DNA of 64,000 bases. It comes from LMUY01 sp965199005 (GTDB taxonomy: Bacteria; Pseudomonadota; Alphaproteobacteria; Acetobacterales; Acetobacteraceae). The notes beneath the pieces are model-generated. The model searched no databases. It had not been told where the DNA came from and saw nothing but the letters and a program-made list of their open reading frames with translations. The first letter of the stretch is position 1. Each line of letters begins with the position of its first letter. The translations under genes and the position numbers were made by a program. The stretch spans positions 1,488,001-1,552,000 of the forward strand of contig CBDAQK010000001.1 of the NCBI GenBank assembly GCA_965199005.1. The letters are read 5' to 3'. Shown here piece after piece: positions 8,251 through 17,105 of the stretch.

Positions 8251-9285
8251 TCAGAAGCTGATCTGCACCTTCATGCTGCGCGAGCGGTCGGCGGCGGTTT
8301 CGAACGCCTCGGCCGCCGCCGCCATCGGCATGACGCCGCTCAGCAACGGGCGCACGTCGATTGACCGCTTTTCCAGGCAGTTCACTGCGGCCGCGAACAT
8401 CCGGTCGAACCGGAAGCTGCCGAGGACGGCGAGTTCCTTGGCCATGATCCGGTTCGCGGTCACGGGCGACGGTCCCGCGGGGAGGGAGCCGACCTGGACG
8501 ATCGTGCCGCCGGGGTGCGCGGCATCGATGGCAGCGTTGAGCGCGACTGCGTTGCCTGATGCCTCGAACACGACGTCGTAGCCACCGATCTTGGCAGCGG
8601 CCGCTTGCAGGGCGTCCGGGTCGCGCACGTCCAGCGCTGCATCCGCACCAAGTTGGCGGGCCATGATGAGCGGTGCCTCGATGATGTCGGTCACTGCCAC
8701 ATGGGAAGCGCCGCCGTGACGAGCCACCAGTAGCAGCAACTGGCCGATCGGGCCGCCCCCGGTGACGAGGACGCGCTGCCCTACCAAATTGCCGGCGCGC
8801 ATGCCGGCATGCAGTGTGACGGCAAGTGGCTCGGCGAAGGCGAGTTCTTCGAAACCGATATCTGCCTGAACCGGGTAGCATTGACCTTCCGCCACGCAGA
8901 CGCGTTCGCGGAAGCCGCCCTGCATGTGTGGGAATTTGCTGGCGCTGCCCATGAAGAACACGGCCTCGCAGAGGTTCGCCCGGCCCTCCCGGCAGCGAGC
9001 ACATTGTCCGCAATTCCGGCCAGGATGGACTGCCACGCGGTCGCCGACATGGACTTTGGTGACGCTGCAGCCGATTTCGGCAACCTCGCCGGAGAATTCG
9101 TGGCCCGGTATCAGCGGTTCCCGGATGACGAAGTCGCCGATGCGTCCGGCATGGTAATAATGTAAATCCGAGCCGCAGATTCCGCCGTTGCGGACGCGGA
9201 TGCGAACGTCGTGCGGCGCAAGCGCCGGGTCGTCGAATTGTTCCAGGCGCAGATCATGCGCCCCATGCAACACACAAGCCTGCAC
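8251..9285 (-). CDS. zinc-dependent alcohol dehydrogenase, L-idonate 5-dehydrogenase-like
   Basis: 344 residues of the medium-chain dehydrogenase family. The catalytic zinc site is GGICGSDLHYYH with the later GHEFSGEVAEIG. The structural zinc Cys cluster is NCGQCARCREGRANLC near residues 92-107. The Rossmann loop is VTGGGPIGQL. The layout and spacing are those of L-idonate 5-dehydrogenase, which oxidises L-idonate to 5-ketogluconate with NAD(P). The start is GTG, supported by GGGAGGAG six bases upstream. It is the last gene of the eight-gene leftward sugar-acid operon, 28 bp after the SDR. Confidence 0.8.
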   Translation of the reverse strand: MQACVLHGAHDLRLEQFDDPALAPHDVRIRVRNGGICGSDLHYYHAGRIGDFVIREPLIPGHEFSGEVAEIGCSVTKVHVGDRVAVHPGRNCGQCARCREGRANLCEAVFFMGSASKFPHMQGGFRERVCVAEGQCYPVQADIGFEELAFAEPLAVTLHAGMRAGNLVGQRVLVTGGGPIGQLLLLVARHGGASHVAVTDIIEAPLIMARQLGADAALDVRDPDALQAAAAKIGGYDVVFEASGNAVALNAAIDAAHPGGTIVQVGSLPAGPSPVTANRIMAKELAVLGSFRFDRMFAAAVNCLEKRSIDVRPLLSGVMPMAAAAEAFETAADRSRSMKVQISF

Positions 9286-9313
9286 GATTGCTCCTCCCTT
9301 TCGTTATGCTGCC

Positions 9314-10078
9314 TTAGAAGCCGTGCAGCGCCCCGCCATCCACGACGAGCACATGCCCCGTGACGTATTGTGCTGCCGGTGAGGCGAGGTAGGTCATGGC
9401 CCATCCGATATCGGCCTCGGTGCCGACGCGCTTCATGGGAATTCGTCCCATGATCTTTTCACGGCGTGCCGGGTCGTTGCCGGTGGCTTGCCGGTAGAGC
9501 GCCGTGTCGATCCACCCTGGCGCCACGGCGTTGACGCGAACTCCCTCCGGAGCCAGTTCCGTCGCCAACGCCCGCACCAGCCCGACATGCGCGGACTTGG
9601 CCGCGGAATAGCCGGCGACGAAGGGAATGCCGAGAAAGGAGCTCATGGAGGCGGTGAACAAAACCGACCCGCGGCCACTCTGCCGTAATTGCGGGAGCAA
9701 CGCGCGGGTGAGGGCGAAGGCGCCGGTCACGTGCACGTCCAGAACGGAGCGGAACTCGTCCACTGCCATCTCGCTGACCGGCTTTTTCACCGTACTGCCG
9801 GCGTTGTTGACCAGGATGGAAACCGGCCCGGCCGCCCGGGCAAACGCCTCGGCGCCATCCGTGTCGGAGACGTCGAACGGCATGGCCTGCGCGCCGTTGC
9901 CCAATTCCGCAACAGCCGCGTCAAGGCGTGCCCTACTGCGCCCGGTGATGATCACCTCGGCGCCGGCGGCGATGAAGCAGCGAGCGATACCGAGCCCGAG
10001 GCCGCTGCCACCGCCGGTGACGAGGGCACGGTGTCCCCGCAGGGAGAAGGCCGACTGGTATTCCGACGGAGCCGTCAC
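9314..10078 (-). CDS. SDR-family oxidoreductase (gluconate 5-dehydrogenase-like)
   Basis: 254 residues of a classical short-chain dehydrogenase. The cofactor motif is VTGGGSGLGLGIA near residues 17-29, followed by NNAG (about residue 90), the catalytic Ser in TASMSSFLG, and YSAAK with Tyr and Lys. The C-terminus ends VLVVDGGALHGF. The start is a GTG whose GTGA overlaps the TGA of the preceding enolase-family gene, a sign of coupled translation. Next to an IdnD-like enzyme, a gluconate/ketogluconate reductase role is plausible but inferred. Confidence 0.85.
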   Translation of the reverse strand: MTAPSEYQSAFSLRGHRALVTGGGSGLGLGIARCFIAAGAEVIITGRSRARLDAAVAELGNGAQAMPFDVSDTDGAEAFARAAGPVSILVNNAGSTVKKPVSEMAVDEFRSVLDVHVTGAFALTRALLPQLRQSGRGSVLFTASMSSFLGIPFVAGYSAAKSAHVGLVRALATELAPEGVRVNAVAPGWIDTALYRQATGNDPARREKIMGRIPMKRVGTEADIGWAMTYLASPAAQYVTGHVLVVDGGALHGF

Positions 10079-11190
10079 AGCGGTGTCGTCCGGTGCGAGA
10101 CACACAGCCGGTCGACCTCCGGCCAGTCGATCTCCACGCCTAGCCCTGGCCCCTTCGGGACCTGGGCGATCCCCTGCGCGTCGATCGGGAGGCTTCCGGC
10201 GAGCGGGAAGCGAAAGGACCGCTCGGGAACGAACAGTTCGAAATACTCGCAATTCCGAATGGCGCAGGAGGCGTGCAGGTTGGCGATATCCATATAGGCC
10301 ATAGTGGTCGTATGGATTTCGCAATTGAGGCCGAACCCCTCGGCCATATGGGCGATCTTCATCGTGCCGGTAATTCCGGCCTTCCACGATACGTCGGCCC
10401 GCACGATGTCGGCGGCGCGCTGCATGATCGACTGGGCAACGCCCCAATGGCCGCCGCGGGTGGTTTCGGTCGCCGCCACGGCGATGTCCAGCGTGGCGCA
10501 GAGCGATTGGTATTTGGCCAGTTCGAAATCACGGAACGGCTCTTCGAACCACTCGTATCTTTGGGCTTCCAGATCGCGGCCAACGCGGATCGCCTGGTCC
10601 AGCGTGTACTCGCCGACCGGGTCCGCAAATAACAGCATATCCGGACCAACTGCCTCGCGGATCGCGCGGTGCACCTCGATATCGCGCCGCCACGGGCCGG
10701 GCGCATGCGATTTGTAACCGGGAATGCCGCGGGCGCGATAGTCCAGCGCCTCCGTGACGTAATCGTCCGTATGGTCATGGAAGAGCCCGCTCGCATAGGA
10801 AGGCAGCCGGTCGCGATAGGCACCGAGGTAGCGATATAGTGGCAGCCCGGCGGCGCGTGCGGCGATGTCCCATAAGGCGACGTCGACGGGGCCGGGAAGA
10901 TAGGCCGGGAAGAACGTCAGATGGCGATCCAACGTCCATAAATCATGCCAAATCCGCTCCCGGTCCGAGACGTCGCGCCCAACCAGGACGGGCGCAATGT
11001 TTTCGTGCAAATAGGCTTCGGTGATCCGCCCGGAGCGGGCTGCGAGGGCGGAGGCGTGGCCTACGACGCCGGAATCGGTATGCAGTCGCAGAACGACGAC
11101 ATCCCAGTTCATGTGAGACCCGGCGCGGCTCTCCGGGAAAAGCGACAAATCCCGTTTGCACCACCACGTCTCTAGCGCGGCGAGTTTCAT
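10075..11190 (-). CDS. enolase-superfamily (MR/MLE) sugar-acid dehydratase-like protein
   Basis: 371 residues. The barrel shows the metal ligands FADPVGEY, WFEEPF and AATETTRG, and a late His in CEIHTTT. On the second barrel strand the sequence reads GYKSHAPG, so a KxH replaces the KxK of the mandelate racemase subgroup. That suggests changed chemistry or a less studied subgroup. It overlaps its operon neighbours by four bases at both ends. It probably dehydrates a sugar acid to a 2-keto-3-deoxy acid; the substrate is unknown. It is not a close copy of the other two enolase-family genes here. Confidence 0.75.
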   Translation of the reverse strand: MKLAALETWWCKRDLSLFPESRAGSHMNWDVVVLRLHTDSGVVGHASALAARSGRITEAYLHENIAPVLVGRDVSDRERIWHDLWTLDRHLTFFPAYLPGPVDVALWDIAARAAGLPLYRYLGAYRDRLPSYASGLFHDHTDDYVTEALDYRARGIPGYKSHAPGPWRRDIEVHRAIREAVGPDMLLFADPVGEYTLDQAIRVGRDLEAQRYEWFEEPFRDFELAKYQSLCATLDIAVAATETTRGGHWGVAQSIMQRAADIVRADVSWKAGITGTMKIAHMAEGFGLNCEIHTTTMAYMDIANLHASCAIRNCEYFELFVPERSFRFPLAGSLPIDAQGIAQVPKGPGLGVEIDWPEVDRLCVSHRTTPL

Positions 11191-12389
11191 GCGGCGTTCG
11201 GCAGGCAGGCCGGCCCGATCGGGGTAAAGGATTTATAGGTCAGCACAAATTCCTGGTGGCCCAGCTGCTCCGACTTGGTGGTGGCACCCGCTGCGACCGT
11301 GCGGATCAAATCGGCAATCTCGCGGCCTACGCTCTGCAGTGTTGCAGCGCCTTCCAGAATGGCGCCGGCATTCACGTCCATGTCGTCCTCCATGCGGCGA
11401 TAGGTATGTGGGTTGCCACAGACTTTCACCACTGGGGAAATGGCCGACCCGACCACCGACCCGCGTCCCGTGGAGAACAGGATCAGATGCGCGCCGCAAG
11501 CAATCAGTTCACCAATTTCCGCGTTGTCGTTGATGTTGGGAAAACCGAAGCGCACGGGGCCATCCGGAACGACATCCAGCAGATACAGGCCGGCGGCTGG
11601 CGGTTCGTCACCGGGCTTGATCAAGCCGGCGATTTGCGAGCTGCCGCTTTTGGCATAGGCGCCCAGTGACTTTTCCTCGATCGTGGTCAACCCACCATCG
11701 GCATTGCCAAGCGCGAAGCTGCTCTGCCCCAAGGTGCGATAGTAATCCTCGGTCTTGCGCATGCAGGCCAGGATTTCCTGGGCCAGCGCCGGCGTTGCGG
11801 CACGGTCCGCCATGACGGTTTCCAGCCCGATGAGTTCGCCCGTCTCCTCAAAGATCGCGCGGCCGCCCGCGGCGACCAGATGATCGAACGCCACACCCAT
11901 GGCGGGGTTAGCCGTCAGGCCGCTCGTCGCGTCGGACCCGCCGCAGATCGTGCCGACGATGAGGTCCGCCTCTGTCATGGCGACGCGAGGAACGGCGGCG
12001 AGCCCGGTTTGTGCCTGTGCAATCCAGGCCGCACCGGCCGTGATGGAGCGCCGGGTGCCACCATTCTCCTGAATGACGATCAATTCCGCGGGACGGCCGG
12101 AATCACGGATGGTTTGCAGCAACCGGGCCCGGTTCATGCCCTCGCATCCGAGCGAGACGAGAAGGACGGCGCCCACATTCGGGTGCGTGCAAAGCCGATC
12201 CATCATCCGCCCGGCATAGTCGTTCGGATAGCAGCCGGGGAAGCCGATCAGGTGGACGGCCGCGCCCCGGAAATGCTGCACGATCTCTTGCGCGACGTGC
12301 CGGGCACACTCCACCATATAGGCGACGATCACGGCATTACGGATCCCCTTGCGCCCATCTTGCCGTAGATAACCCGTGAAGGGATTCAT
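11187..12389 (-). CDS. UxaA-family altronate/galactarate dehydratase, large (C-terminal) part
   Basis: 400 residues corresponding to the second and third domains of altronate dehydratase and of D-galactarate dehydratase. Recognisable are GYLRQDGRKGIRN at the start, GFPGCYPND, SLGCEGMN, VGTICGGSDATSGLTANPA, and FSTGRGSVVGSAISPVVKVC. The conserved cysteines likely hold the iron needed for dehydration. The N-terminal SAF domain is encoded by the separate gene just upstream, with a 4-bp overlap, so the enzyme is split into two chains as often seen outside enterobacteria. The product would be a 2-keto-3-deoxy sugar acid. Confidence 0.85.
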   Translation of the reverse strand: MNPFTGYLRQDGRKGIRNAVIVAYMVECARHVAQEIVQHFRGAAVHLIGFPGCYPNDYAGRMMDRLCTHPNVGAVLLVSLGCEGMNRARLLQTIRDSGRPAELIVIQENGGTRRSITAGAAWIAQAQTGLAAVPRVAMTEADLIVGTICGGSDATSGLTANPAMGVAFDHLVAAGGRAIFEETGELIGLETVMADRAATPALAQEILACMRKTEDYYRTLGQSSFALGNADGGLTTIEEKSLGAYAKSGSSQIAGLIKPGDEPPAAGLYLLDVVPDGPVRFGFPNINDNAEIGELIACGAHLILFSTGRGSVVGSAISPVVKVCGNPHTYRRMEDDMDVNAGAILEGAATLQSVGREIADLIRTVAAGATTKSEQLGHQEFVLTYKSFTPIGPACLPNAA

Positions 12390-12679
12390 CGGCGTTGCGT
12401 CGGGATATAGTCGCTGCGGAGATTATGGACGTGCACCATCTCCCCCGCCGCGATGGCTGTACTGGCACTGCCGATCGGCACGCGGTATTTGTAGACTTTC
12501 TCACCGGGGGCGATGGCGCATACGGCGACCTTGAACCCGAAGGGCACGTTCCCAGCCGCGATTGCCTGCGTGCCGTTGCCGAAGGCAAGCGTCTCCCCGG
12601 CTGCAATGTCGCGCAGGGCAACGGCGATCTGATCCGTCGGGGCGAGATGCAGCAGAGCGGTGTCCGCGCGCATCGTCAC
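12386..12679 (-). CDS. UxaA-family SAF-domain subunit
   Basis: 97 residues forming one SAF domain: LHLAPTDQIAVALRDIAAGE at the start and AIAAGEMVHVHNLRS near the end. This corresponds to the N-terminal lobe of altronate dehydratase. Its ATGA overlaps the downstream large subunit, and it overlaps the RraA-like gene upstream by 4 bp. The two chains very likely assemble into one dehydratase. Confidence 0.85.
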   Translation of the reverse strand: MTMRADTALLHLAPTDQIAVALRDIAAGETLAFGNGTQAIAAGNVPFGFKVAVCAIAPGEKVYKYRVPIGSASTAIAAGEMVHVHNLRSDYIPTQRR

Positions 12680-13353
12680 ATGATCCCGGTTTGCTCGTAG
12701 ATCGACTCGGTACGCTCCCCGCGTTCGATCATTTCGCGTACAGAGGCCTCGCCATTCACTTTCGTCAGGGCTGCGGCCACGATGGCTTCGAGATGGGCGG
12801 AGGGGATCACGACAAGCCCATCGACATCGCCGACCACAACGTCCCCAGGCGTCACCAGCACCCTATTGGAAAATTCGACCGGGCAACGGAAATCGATCAC
12901 CCGGCCGCGCAGCCGCTGATCCTGCGCATAGGCGCCTTTGGAGCAGACCGGGAAACCCAGGCTTTCGATTTCCAACGTGTCGCGATGATAGCCGTCCAAC
13001 ACGGCGCCGGAGGCCCCCAGCGATTTCGCGCGCGTGCTCATCAATCCGCCCCAGAGTGCATAGCGGGGTGAAGCGCCTGTGGTGATGTAGATCTCCCCAG
13101 GCTTCAGATCGTCGAGCGCGCGGAACATGAGGCCGAAGGGCCGCGGACCGCCCTCGGCCGCAACATCTTCGCCATAGCAATCCGCCTCCAGCACCGGCAT
13201 GGCGCGGCCGACCAGCATCGGGCCGCGTCGCAACATGCGGATGTCCGGCGGCAGAAATTGGTGCCGGAACCCGGCGACGTCCAACACGTCGCCGATGACG
13301 GCGGTGAAGAGCCGTGTGCGAACCGTCTCGAACAGTGCCGCGTCGTCAGCCAT
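12676..13353 (-). CDS. RraA-family protein, 4-hydroxy-4-methyl-2-oxoglutarate aldolase-like
   Basis: 225 residues of the RraA/HMG-aldolase fold. Motifs include TAVIGDVLDVAG near residue 15, WGGLMSTRAKSLGASGAVLDGYHRD with the catalytic Arg and Asp region, and VTPGDVVVGDVDGLVVIP. Family members are divalent-metal lyases that cleave pyruvate-type aldols or decarboxylate oxaloacetate. The similarity to the RNase E inhibitor RraA does not imply that role. The start ATG at 13353 has AAGAAGG about ten bases upstream and overlaps the regulator stop by 8 bp. In this operon it may cleave a ketodeoxy acid. Confidence 0.8.
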   Translation of the reverse strand: MADDAALFETVRTRLFTAVIGDVLDVAGFRHQFLPPDIRMLRRGPMLVGRAMPVLEADCYGEDVAAEGGPRPFGLMFRALDDLKPGEIYITTGASPRYALWGGLMSTRAKSLGASGAVLDGYHRDTLEIESLGFPVCSKGAYAQDQRLRGRVIDFRCPVEFSNRVLVTPGDVVVGDVDGLVVIPSAHLEAIVAAALTKVNGEASVREMIERGERTESIYEQTGIM

Positions 13354-14122
13354 CGATCCCGACCTTCTTTGCTTCACGCGTTCGCCGCCGTCCGCTGGGT
13401 GGCATGGAAGCCGCGCGATAGAGGGCTGCCAACGCATCGTCGAAATGCCGTGTCATCGCATCAGACGCGGCGGTAACGTCGCGGCCCTGCACGCCCGCGA
13501 CAATCTGAAGATGCAGCAGGTGCACGCGCTGCAGTTCCGCCTGACCAAACCGGTGGCGCAAACCGGTCTCCATCGATTCGGCGAAGGCGCTGCGGCACGC
13601 GTCGATCAGCACGACGTAGAACGGGTTGGCGGTCGCCATGGCCAAGGCGCGATGGAACTCGATGTCCAGTGCGACGAACGCCTCGGGGTTGTTCAGGCAG
13701 GCTCCCATACCGGCACCAAGCTCGGACAGCCGCTCTATGCAACTCGGCTTGCGCTGTATCGCGGCTTGGCCCGCCATGGCGATCTCCAGCCCGCGGCGCA
13801 CCTCCAGGACCTGACGCGCGTCCCCCTGCCCAGTCGCCAGTGCGTGCTCAAAGACGTGGCGAAGCACGGTGGGGCGCATTTGTCCCACGCGCGGCGCCCG
13901 GCCGGGTGCGGTGTCGATCGTGCCAAGGGCAACGAGGGTTCGCGATGCCTCCCTCACGACGGGCCGGCTGACTCCGACGGCCCGGGAAACTTCACCCTCA
14001 CCGGGCAATTGATCGCCCGGGCGCAACGCGTTGGTGGCGATGTAGTCCCGGAGATAGGCAACCACTTGGCCCGCCAGGCCGTCATCGCGCTCGGTCACCG
14101 CACCCATCAACCTGTATGACAT
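13346..14122 (-). CDS. FadR-subfamily GntR transcriptional regulator
   Basis: 258 residues. The winged helix is at about residues 15-85 (LRPGDQLPGEGEVSRAVGVS, RPVVREASRTLVALG), then an FCD domain with FVALDIEFHRALAMATANPF and MTRHFDDALAALYRA. It lies inside the sugar-acid operon, 42 bp after the first dehydratase. The listed start has no clear ribosome-binding site. ATG at 14107, preceded by AGG, is an alternative and would place the palindrome at 14122-14134 clear of the coding region. It probably represses the operon and releases on binding a pathway acid. Confidence 0.85.
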   Translation of the reverse strand: MSYRLMGAVTERDDGLAGQVVAYLRDYIATNALRPGDQLPGEGEVSRAVGVSRPVVREASRTLVALGTIDTAPGRAPRVGQMRPTVLRHVFEHALATGQGDARQVLEVRRGLEIAMAGQAAIQRKPSCIERLSELGAGMGACLNNPEAFVALDIEFHRALAMATANPFYVVLIDACRSAFAESMETGLRHRFGQAELQRVHLLHLQIVAGVQGRDVTAASDAMTRHFDDALAALYRAASMPPSGRRRTREAKKVGIDG

Positions 14123-14134
14123 GTCTGACAGACA
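14122..14134. promoter_or_regulatory. 13-bp palindrome at the GntR gene start, candidate auto-operator
   Basis: TGTCTGACAGACA has two perfect 6-base arms around one A. It sits at the 5' end of the FadR-type regulator, in the 42-bp gap after the GalD-like gene. TGTC/GACA-type half-sites are common in FadR-subfamily operators. It would give an internal regulated promoter for the seven distal genes. The link to this regulator is inferred. Confidence 0.45.
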
Positions 14135-14164
14135 ACATCAGAACGAACGGCAGTGCAAGCCGAC

Positions 14165-15373
14165 TCATTGGCCGAGCTTTGCACTCCTGGAAACGTAGCC
14201 GTCCCGCTTTGCCAAATCGGGTTGCAGTCTCGTGCCAAGCCCGGGGCCATGCATCGGCGTGGCGAACCCAGCCGTGATTGCCGGTAGCTCCGTCACAAGA
14301 TCGCGATACCAAGTCGAGAGATAGGCCCGTACGACCTCCTGCATCACCGCATTGGAGGCGTGAAGGGCAAGATGGAGGGACGCGGTAAGGACGATTGGAC
14401 CCGTGCAGTCATGCGGCGCGATCGGCCGATGGTAGGTTTCCGCAAGATTGGCGATCTTGCGGGCCTCCGAAAGGCCGCCGCACCAGGATAGGTCGAGCAT
14501 GACGACCGATGTTGCCTGTGCCTGGAGGAGGTCGCGGAATGACGACCGCGTAGCCAGTGTTTCGCTGGCGCAGACGGGAACGCGGGTGGAGCGGGCAAAC
14601 TCGACGAGGCTGCCAACATCGGTCATCTTCATCGGATCTTCGATCCAGAACGGGTCAAACTGCTCGAGCCCGCGGGCGATGCGCAACGCTTGTGGCATAT
14701 TCCAGAGCGAGTGCATCTCACACATGATCTCGATCCGGTCCCCGACGGCGCGGCGGATTTTGGCAAATGGCTCCAATCCTTCGCGCAAATCGGGCCCAGA
14801 AATGTACTGGCCGCCGGAGCGGCCGGCGAACGGGTCGAACGGCCAAATCTTCATGGCCGAATACCCCTCTTCCAGCAGGCTATGGGCCAGGTCGTCCGCC
14901 GCGTTGGCGAATGCGACCTGATCGTCGTATGGACCTTCCGCTTTATACGCCGCTCCGGTCTGCACGACGCGCTGCTGGGCCGTGCGGTTGTTATAATTGT
15001 AACCTGCACAGGTATTATAGACGCGGACCCTATCCCGGCTCAGCCCACCGAGGAGCTGGTAAATCGGCTGCTGGGTCGCCTGGCCCCAAAGATCCCACAA
15101 TGCGATGTCAACGGCGGAGGCGGCGCGAATCTCCGCGGAGCTGCTGTTGAAGCCGACATAGGGATTCAGAAGATGGCGGCTATGGCGCTCGATCTGAAGC
15201 GGATCCTTCCCGAGCAAATAAGGCGCCACCTGCGTGTGTACATAACTCGCGACGGCATCCGCACCACGAAACGTCTCGCCCAAACCGATCAGCCCCTCGT
15301 CGGTGTGCACGTGCACCCAGATGAGGTTTGGCAAATCGCGCAGCTGGATGGTCTCGATCTCGGTTATTTTCAT
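14165..15373 (-). CDS. galactonate dehydratase-like enolase-superfamily enzyme
   Basis: 402 residues, first gene of the leftward operon. It begins MKITEIETIQL after a GGAAGGAAA site; a TTG seven codons upstream is less likely. Barrel landmarks are AMKIWPFD, IMCEMHSLWN (acidic ligand plus His two residues on, like the DFH of GalD), FWIEDPM, CASETLATR, LDLSWCGGLSEARKIANLAE and APHDCTGPI with the catalytic His. This pattern is that of the D-galactonate dehydratase group, which makes 2-keto-3-deoxy acids. The exact sugar acid is unproven. Confidence 0.82.
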   Translation of the reverse strand: MKITEIETIQLRDLPNLIWVHVHTDEGLIGLGETFRGADAVASYVHTQVAPYLLGKDPLQIERHSRHLLNPYVGFNSSSAEIRAASAVDIALWDLWGQATQQPIYQLLGGLSRDRVRVYNTCAGYNYNNRTAQQRVVQTGAAYKAEGPYDDQVAFANAADDLAHSLLEEGYSAMKIWPFDPFAGRSGGQYISGPDLREGLEPFAKIRRAVGDRIEIMCEMHSLWNMPQALRIARGLEQFDPFWIEDPMKMTDVGSLVEFARSTRVPVCASETLATRSSFRDLLQAQATSVVMLDLSWCGGLSEARKIANLAETYHRPIAPHDCTGPIVLTASLHLALHASNAVMQEVVRAYLSTWYRDLVTELPAITAGFATPMHGPGLGTRLQPDLAKRDGYVSRSAKLGQ

Positions 15374-15577
15374 GCGCCATTTCCTTCCAGCCAATCTCTC
15401 TCACCGCGAGCATAGCCAGGTGTTGTGAGGCCTTGCGAGCGTGGTTGACCGAACCGTAGCTGACTGGGCGCCCGGTATGAGATCGCCCCAAAATCTCCTG
15501 CGGCCCTAGGCCGGGTTGCGCATGAGGCGAAGCGCACTAGGCTGCAGCATAGGCGTCAGTCCTCGCGAGGTGTGTAC

Positions 15578-17068
15578 ATGAGTGGTGTGGTCATCGTCGG
15601 TGGGCGGGTGGTGGATCCGGCCAGTGGGTTGGATGGCGTGTGCGACGTGGCCCTCCATGATGGCCGGGTCGCCGCCCTGGGCACGGGCTTGGGCAGCGCC
15701 GAGCGGGTGATTGACGCGGCCGGGCTGGTGGTGGCGCCGGGGTTCATCGACCTCCACGCCCATGGCCAGTCGGTCGCGGCTGACAGGATGCAGGCCTTCG
15801 ATGGCGTGACGACGTCCCTCGACCTGGAGGCCGGGGTGATGCCGGTCGCCTCGTGGTACCGGCGCCAGGCGGCGCGGGGGCGGGTGCTGAATTATGGGGC
15901 CTCAACCAACTGGGCCTTCGCACGCATCGGTGCCATGACCGGCTCCAACGAGGAATCGTCGCTGGAAGCCTTCGGCCGGGCCATGCGGGACCGCCGCTGG
16001 GTGGAGAACGTTGCGACCGAGGCGGAGGTGGGCGGCATCCTCGGCCGGTTGGCGAACGGGTTGGACGAGGGCGGGATCGGAATTGGCATCCTGAACGCCT
16101 ACGCGCCCGGCGCCGGCGTGCAGGAGTTGACGGCGGTGTGCCAGTTGGCGGCGACGCACGGCGTGCCGACCTTCACCCACGTTGCCTACATGTCCCGCAT
16201 CGACCCGGAAAGCGCCGCCGAAGCCTATGTCCGTCTGATCGGCTATGCCGGTGCCACCGGCGCACACATGCACATCTGCCACTTCAACAGTTCCAGCAAG
16301 ACCGACGTGGAGCGGTGCGCCCGGCTGGTGGCTAAGGCGCAGGAGCAGGGCCTCCCGATCACGGTCGAGGCCTATCCGTACGGCACCGGGTCGACTGTGC
16401 TGGCCGCGACCTTCTTCAGCGATCCTGACTTCGAGGCGAGAAACGGCACCGGCTACGATTCGGTGCAGCGAGTGACCGACGGGCGGCGGTTCCACAGCCG
16501 CGAGGAGCTTCTGGCGGCGCAGGCGGAGGAACCATCGACCCTCGTGCTGTGGCACATCCTGGACACCGAGCATAACGAGCATCACCGCAACCTGCTCGAC
16601 ATCTCCGTGCTCTACCCCGGTGGCGCGATCGCGTCCGATGCGATGCCGTGGACGCTTTCCGATGGCTCCGTCTACGCGGGCGATGCATGGCCCCTGCCGG
16701 AGGACGCCACGTCGCACCCCCGCTCGGCCGGCACGTTTACCCGCTTCATCAGCCATTGGGTGCGGGAGCGGCAGGCCGTGTCGCTCCTGGAAGGCGTGCG
16801 CAAATGCGCCTTGATCCCGGCGCAAATCTTGGAAGCCAGCACGCCGGCCATGCGCACCAAGGGCCGGCTGGAAGTGGGAGCGGATGCGGATGTGGTGGTG
16901 TTCGATTTCGATACGCTGGTCGACCGGTCCGAATTTTCGGCGATGAACCGCCCCTCGGAAGGGGTGCGGCACTTATTGGTCAGCGGACAGCCGGTGATCA
17001 CCGACGGGGTGATGGATGTGGCGGCCCGGCCCGGGCGCCCGGTGCGGCGGCCTCTCGCCGGGGTCTGA
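15578..17068 (+). CDS. amidohydrolase, N-acyl-D-amino-acid deacylase-like
   Basis: 496 residues of the metal-dependent amidohydrolase superfamily. It opens with the composite beta domain (GGRVVDPASGL, DGRVAALG) and APGFIDLHAHGQS with the HxH metal pair. Later ligands are TFTHVAYMS, MHICHFNSS and ASDAMPW with the catalytic Asp. The C-terminal RLEVGADADVVVFD restores the beta domain. The order fits D-aminoacylase and dihydroorotase-like deacylases. ATG at 15578 has GCGAGG seven bases upstream; a GTG two codons earlier is possible. The gene is divergent from the sugar-acid operon. Confidence 0.8.
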   Translation: MSGVVIVGGRVVDPASGLDGVCDVALHDGRVAALGTGLGSAERVIDAAGLVVAPGFIDLHAHGQSVAADRMQAFDGVTTSLDLEAGVMPVASWYRRQAARGRVLNYGASTNWAFARIGAMTGSNEESSLEAFGRAMRDRRWVENVATEAEVGGILGRLANGLDEGGIGIGILNAYAPGAGVQELTAVCQLAATHGVPTFTHVAYMSRIDPESAAEAYVRLIGYAGATGAHMHICHFNSSSKTDVERCARLVAKAQEQGLPITVEAYPYGTGSTVLAATFFSDPDFEARNGTGYDSVQRVTDGRRFHSREELLAAQAEEPSTLVLWHILDTEHNEHHRNLLDISVLYPGGAIASDAMPWTLSDGSVYAGDAWPLPEDATSHPRSAGTFTRFISHWVRERQAVSLLEGVRKCALIPAQILEASTPAMRTKGRLEVGADADVVVFDFDTLVDRSEFSAMNRPSEGVRHLLVSGQPVITDGVMDVAARPGRPVRRPLAGV

Positions 17069-17105
17069 CGCGGCTTCTAGGCAGGCTGGCCGTGGCTCCG
17101 GACTT

